A stretch of DNA of 64,000 nt from an uncultured Rhizobium sp. (GTDB lineage Bacteria > Pseudomonadota > Alphaproteobacteria > Rhizobiales > Rhizobiaceae), in NCBI GenBank assembly GCA_945952315.1, contig CAMFIE010000018.1, positions 19,723 to 83,722 of the forward strand, given 5' to 3'. The notes below the pieces were generated by a model. That model saw nothing but the letters and a program-made list of their open reading frames with translations. It had not been told where the DNA came from and searched no databases. Position 1 is the first letter of the stretch. Every line of letters starts with the position of its first letter. Shown in pieces: positions 61,723 to 64,000 of the stretch. The position numbers and the translations under genes were made by a program.

Positions 61723-63672
61723 TTATCCGTTTCCATTGCTGGCGACTTCGGCGCTCTCGCCCCGGCCGAGCAGGTTATCGATCCGCTTGCGCTCCTGCTC
61801 GAACTTCACCAGTGTCTCGCCTTCAAGGCTCTTTCCGCCCGGCAGACGAATGCGAAGCGGATCCACTTTCGTGCCATTGACGATCATTTCGTAGTGCAGG
61901 TGCGGGCCGGTGGATTCCCCGGTCGTGCCCACCCAGCCGATGATCTGGCCCTGATGCACCTTGACGCCTTTTTTCACGCCCTTGGCGATCGCGCTCTGGT
62001 GATTGTAGGACGAGACATAGCCGTTCGAATGGCGGATCAGGGTCTGGTTGCCGTAGCCGCCGGAATCCCAGCCCGCCTTTTCGACAATCCCGTCGCCTGC
62101 GGCAATGATCGGCGTTCCGGTCGGGGCCGCCCAATCCACGCCGGTATGCATTTTCATGTAGCCGAGGATCGGATGGCGGCGCATGCCGAAGGGAGACTTG
62201 AAAATGCCGTTCGGCACGGGCTTGCGCAACAGAAACTGCTTCAGGCTCTGCCCATCCTGATTGTAGTAATCCACCGAACCGTCTTCCGGATCCTGGAAGC
62301 GGTAGAGTGTCACTCTGGTATCGCCGAACCGGGCGCGCAGATAGAGCAGTTCAGACTGGTCATCCGCCTTTTGCGTCTCCTTGTTGACCGAGAAGAAGGC
62401 TTCCAGCATGTCGGTCGGGCGCAGGCGCGCCTGAAAATCGACACTGCTCGCCAGCAGCTTGATCACCTTTGCCGTCATCGGCTGGCTCATCCCGTAGGAC
62501 AGGGCCGCCCTGTAAATCCCGTCATAGACCTTCGGCAGATCGTCATCCGTGGCAATCGTCGGTTCGTCATTGAAGGCGGTACGGATCGCATCGAGCATCG
62601 GCGGCTCTTCCGCCGCCACGAAACGCTGCTGGTCGTCGACGGCCGCGGTTACCACGTGGCTGCCGTCGTGATAGACGGATATGCGGATGATCTGTGCCTG
62701 CTCGCCCTTCTGGTAAAGGCCGACACGCACAAGCTCACCCTCTTCCAGGGCGGATGTGCCGCGCATGGAGGCGATGATCTCATCCATCGCGTTCGACTGG
62801 GCTTCCGGATAACCTGAATTCTTCAGCGCATCATGCACATTTGTCGTCATGTGCACGGGAATGATGTCATCGGCAAATTCCGGCGATTGCGCGGTTACCG
62901 TTTCCGGCTCGGCGGTCGAGACATTCTGCTCCACCACCTGCGCGGTAATGCCTGTCGACAGGCCCACATCGCCATCATCGGCGGCAAACCGCTGCGGGTC
63001 GACATAATAGAGCGCGGCAACCTGGCTGTCGCCATCCGTCAGAACCGAGCCATTGGTGCGGACATTTTCCTCGATTTCGTCACGGCTCATCGGCTCGGCA
63101 AAAGTGTAGCCCTTGCCGTCCAGCGGAAAGTCCTCGGTCTTCAGGCTCACCTCGGATTCCACATCGGAGCCGTAGATCACCCCGGCCGAGGGGGATGCCG
63201 CCTCCTTGTCGTCCTTGTCATCGGATGACATCACCGCGAGCGGGTCGAAGGATGGATAGCTCTCCTGAATGTCGTGCGCTGCGGCCAGTGTCATCTTCAC
63301 GAAGGCAAAGGGCTGCTTGCGCACCACATCCTGATCACCGTCCTTGACCAGGGTTGCCACATCGAGAACCTTGCGGTCTGTCGGGCGAGGGGCGATCTGG
63401 ACGGGGATAAGGCGACTTCCCTGTTTGGTCGTCTCGGCCTTGAGGGGGGCGGCGGCCTTTGCATAGGCTTCCGCCGGGATGGCGAGCTGCTGGCGTCCGT
63501 CGAGTGCAGCGAAAAGGGCGACCCCCATCAGGATACTCGAGGTCACGCCCGTGAGGAATGTTCCGGCAAGCCAGCGCAGTGAAATCTCACGCCTGTCCGG
63601 CGCCCGCCTGCCATCCGCAAGGATGGGCGGGGTATCGCCGAGTGAACGTTTCAGCGCGCGGTCCATTGACAT
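61723..63672 (-). CDS. M23 family metallopeptidase (LytM domain) with membrane anchor
   Basis: A 649-residue protein with a cytoplasmic N terminus, one membrane helix (about residues 34-58), a long periplasmic region with acidic low-complexity stretches, and a C-terminal LytM domain at about 490-620. The zinc ligands are visible in MHTGVDWAAPTGTP (H-x3-D) and HLHYE (H-x-H), so it should be an active peptidoglycan endopeptidase. Start is uncertain between ATG 63672 and ATG 63666; neither has a strong ribosome site. The 284 bases upstream to the promoter at 63957 contain no clear gene. Confidence 0.9.
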   Translation of the reverse strand: MSMDRALKRSLGDTPPILADGRRAPDRREISLRWLAGTFLTGVTSSILMGVALFAALDGRQQLAIPAEAYAKAAAPLKAETTKQGSRLIPVQIAPRPTDRKVLDVATLVKDGDQDVVRKQPFAFVKMTLAAAHDIQESYPSFDPLAVMSSDDKDDKEAASPSAGVIYGSDVESEVSLKTEDFPLDGKGYTFAEPMSRDEIEENVRTNGSVLTDGDSQVAALYYVDPQRFAADDGDVGLSTGITAQVVEQNVSTAEPETVTAQSPEFADDIIPVHMTTNVHDALKNSGYPEAQSNAMDEIIASMRGTSALEEGELVRVGLYQKGEQAQIIRISVYHDGSHVVTAAVDDQQRFVAAEEPPMLDAIRTAFNDEPTIATDDDLPKVYDGIYRAALSYGMSQPMTAKVIKLLASSVDFQARLRPTDMLEAFFSVNKETQKADDQSELLYLRARFGDTRVTLYRFQDPEDGSVDYYNQDGQSLKQFLLRKPVPNGIFKSPFGMRRHPILGYMKMHTGVDWAAPTGTPIIAAGDGIVEKAGWDSGGYGNQTLIRHSNGYVSSYNHQSAIAKGVKKGVKVHQGQIIGWVGTTGESTGPHLHYEMIVNGTKVDPLRIRLPGGKSLEGETLVKFEQERKRIDNLLGRGESAEVASNGNG

Positions 63673-63956
63673 CAATGGTGGCCCGAAGGGGGAGACTTCA
63701 TCGTCATGACGCTAGATGTGCCCCTTAATAAAGGTGAAGTCAAACGGTGGGGAAAATGCCTTGTGGGCGAACCCCATATGGACGGCCGGTTCCCCCGAGC
63801 GGATTTCTGCTGGGCGCTTGCGGCGATAATGCGGCAAAAATCCGGAGCAGCCCGTCGTCTCTTCTCGCCGGAAATGACGCGAAACGGCAGGTGTCGAATT
63901 AAATCCATAAAAAACAATGGCTTCTCACTTTTTTTGAAGAAAATCGCAAACCGGTG

Positions 63957-63986
63957 TTGACTGTTTTTATGGGTAGGGTCTATAAG
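63957..63986 (+). promoter_or_regulatory. Strong promoter at window edge, resembles an rRNA operon promoter
   Basis: TTGACT (63957-63962), an 18-base spacer and TATAAG (63981-63986), followed by a GC-rich CCCGATC discriminator, and preceded by an A/T-rich stretch (63900-63945) like an UP element. The TTGAC...TATAAG-C pattern is seen before rhizobial rRNA operons. Its direction points out of the window, so the transcribed gene is not visible. Confidence 0.6.
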
Positions 63987-64000
63987 CCCGATCACTGACG

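Noticed and set aside
63706..63960. 84-codon frame at the right edge
   Set aside because: No ribosome site or recognisable features, and it runs into a likely rRNA promoter.

Overview
The window reads as chromosomal DNA of a high-GC alphaproteobacterium, most likely Rhizobiaceae (Agrobacterium/Rhizobium/Shinella-like). This is inferred from gene content: the lysC-ptsP-prfA-prmC-DUF4167-clpB order, a nosRZDFYLX cluster with pseudoazurin and a Crp/Fnr regulator, PduO-type adenosyltransferase next to a twin-membrane-helix protein, and an rhizobial-type SOS box. No IS element, CRISPR array or phage structural gene was seen.

Layout. 0-7 kb: housekeeping genes (rhomboid, cobalamin adenosyltransferase, SDR, YihY, GluQ-RS, AlkA-type glycosylase, HNH nuclease, DsbB-like, YqaA-like). 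7.09-10.2 kb: tRNA-Leu(CAA), a P4-type tyrosine integrase fronted by an iterated inverted repeat, then an operon-like group starting with a promoter whose -10 is overlapped by a GAAC-N7-GAAC LexA-type box: an 82-aa protein, a small frame broken by a TGA, and a divergent, loop-shortened SecY-like membrane protein. 10.3-18.2 kb: a dipeptide-type ABC transporter operon ending in a nucleotide pyrophosphatase/phosphodiesterase-like hydrolase, divergent from a MocR-type regulator that lacks the PLP lysine. 18.2-29.1 kb: nitrous-oxide respiration (pseudoazurin, Crp/Fnr regulator, DUF2249 protein, nosRZDFYLX), with matching TTG-N8-CAA boxes before pseudoazurin and nosR. 29.3-31.5 kb: a DMSP-lyase-like cupin, a MarR regulator with a Cys/His tail and a predicted leaderless promoter, and a secreted unknown. 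31.7-37.4 kb: a sulfatase/phosphonate-monoesterase-like enzyme with a NitT/TauT ABC transporter (two different permeases) and a divergent MarR gene. 37.5-46.5 kb: a LacI regulator and myo-inositol catabolic genes (two Gfo/Idh/MocA dehydrogenases, IolE-like, IolD, IolC, IolB, IolJ-like); the same LacI-type operator occurs upstream of the regulator and in the divergent iol intergenic region. 46.5-48.7 kb: a large exported glycoside-hydrolase-like protein. 49-64 kb: conserved core (HD-GYP, LysC, PtsP, PrfA, PrmC, DUF4167, ClpB), an RTX protein, an M23 endopeptidase, and at the right edge a strong promoter resembling an rRNA operon promoter pointing out of the window.

The most unusual items are the SecY-like protein in the SOS-box operon behind the integrase, the MocR regulator with a degenerate PLP site, the leaderless MarR promoter, and the predicted regulons (LacI/iol and Crp-Fnr/nos) readable from shared operators. 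All functions are assigned by reading the sequence, without database searches.
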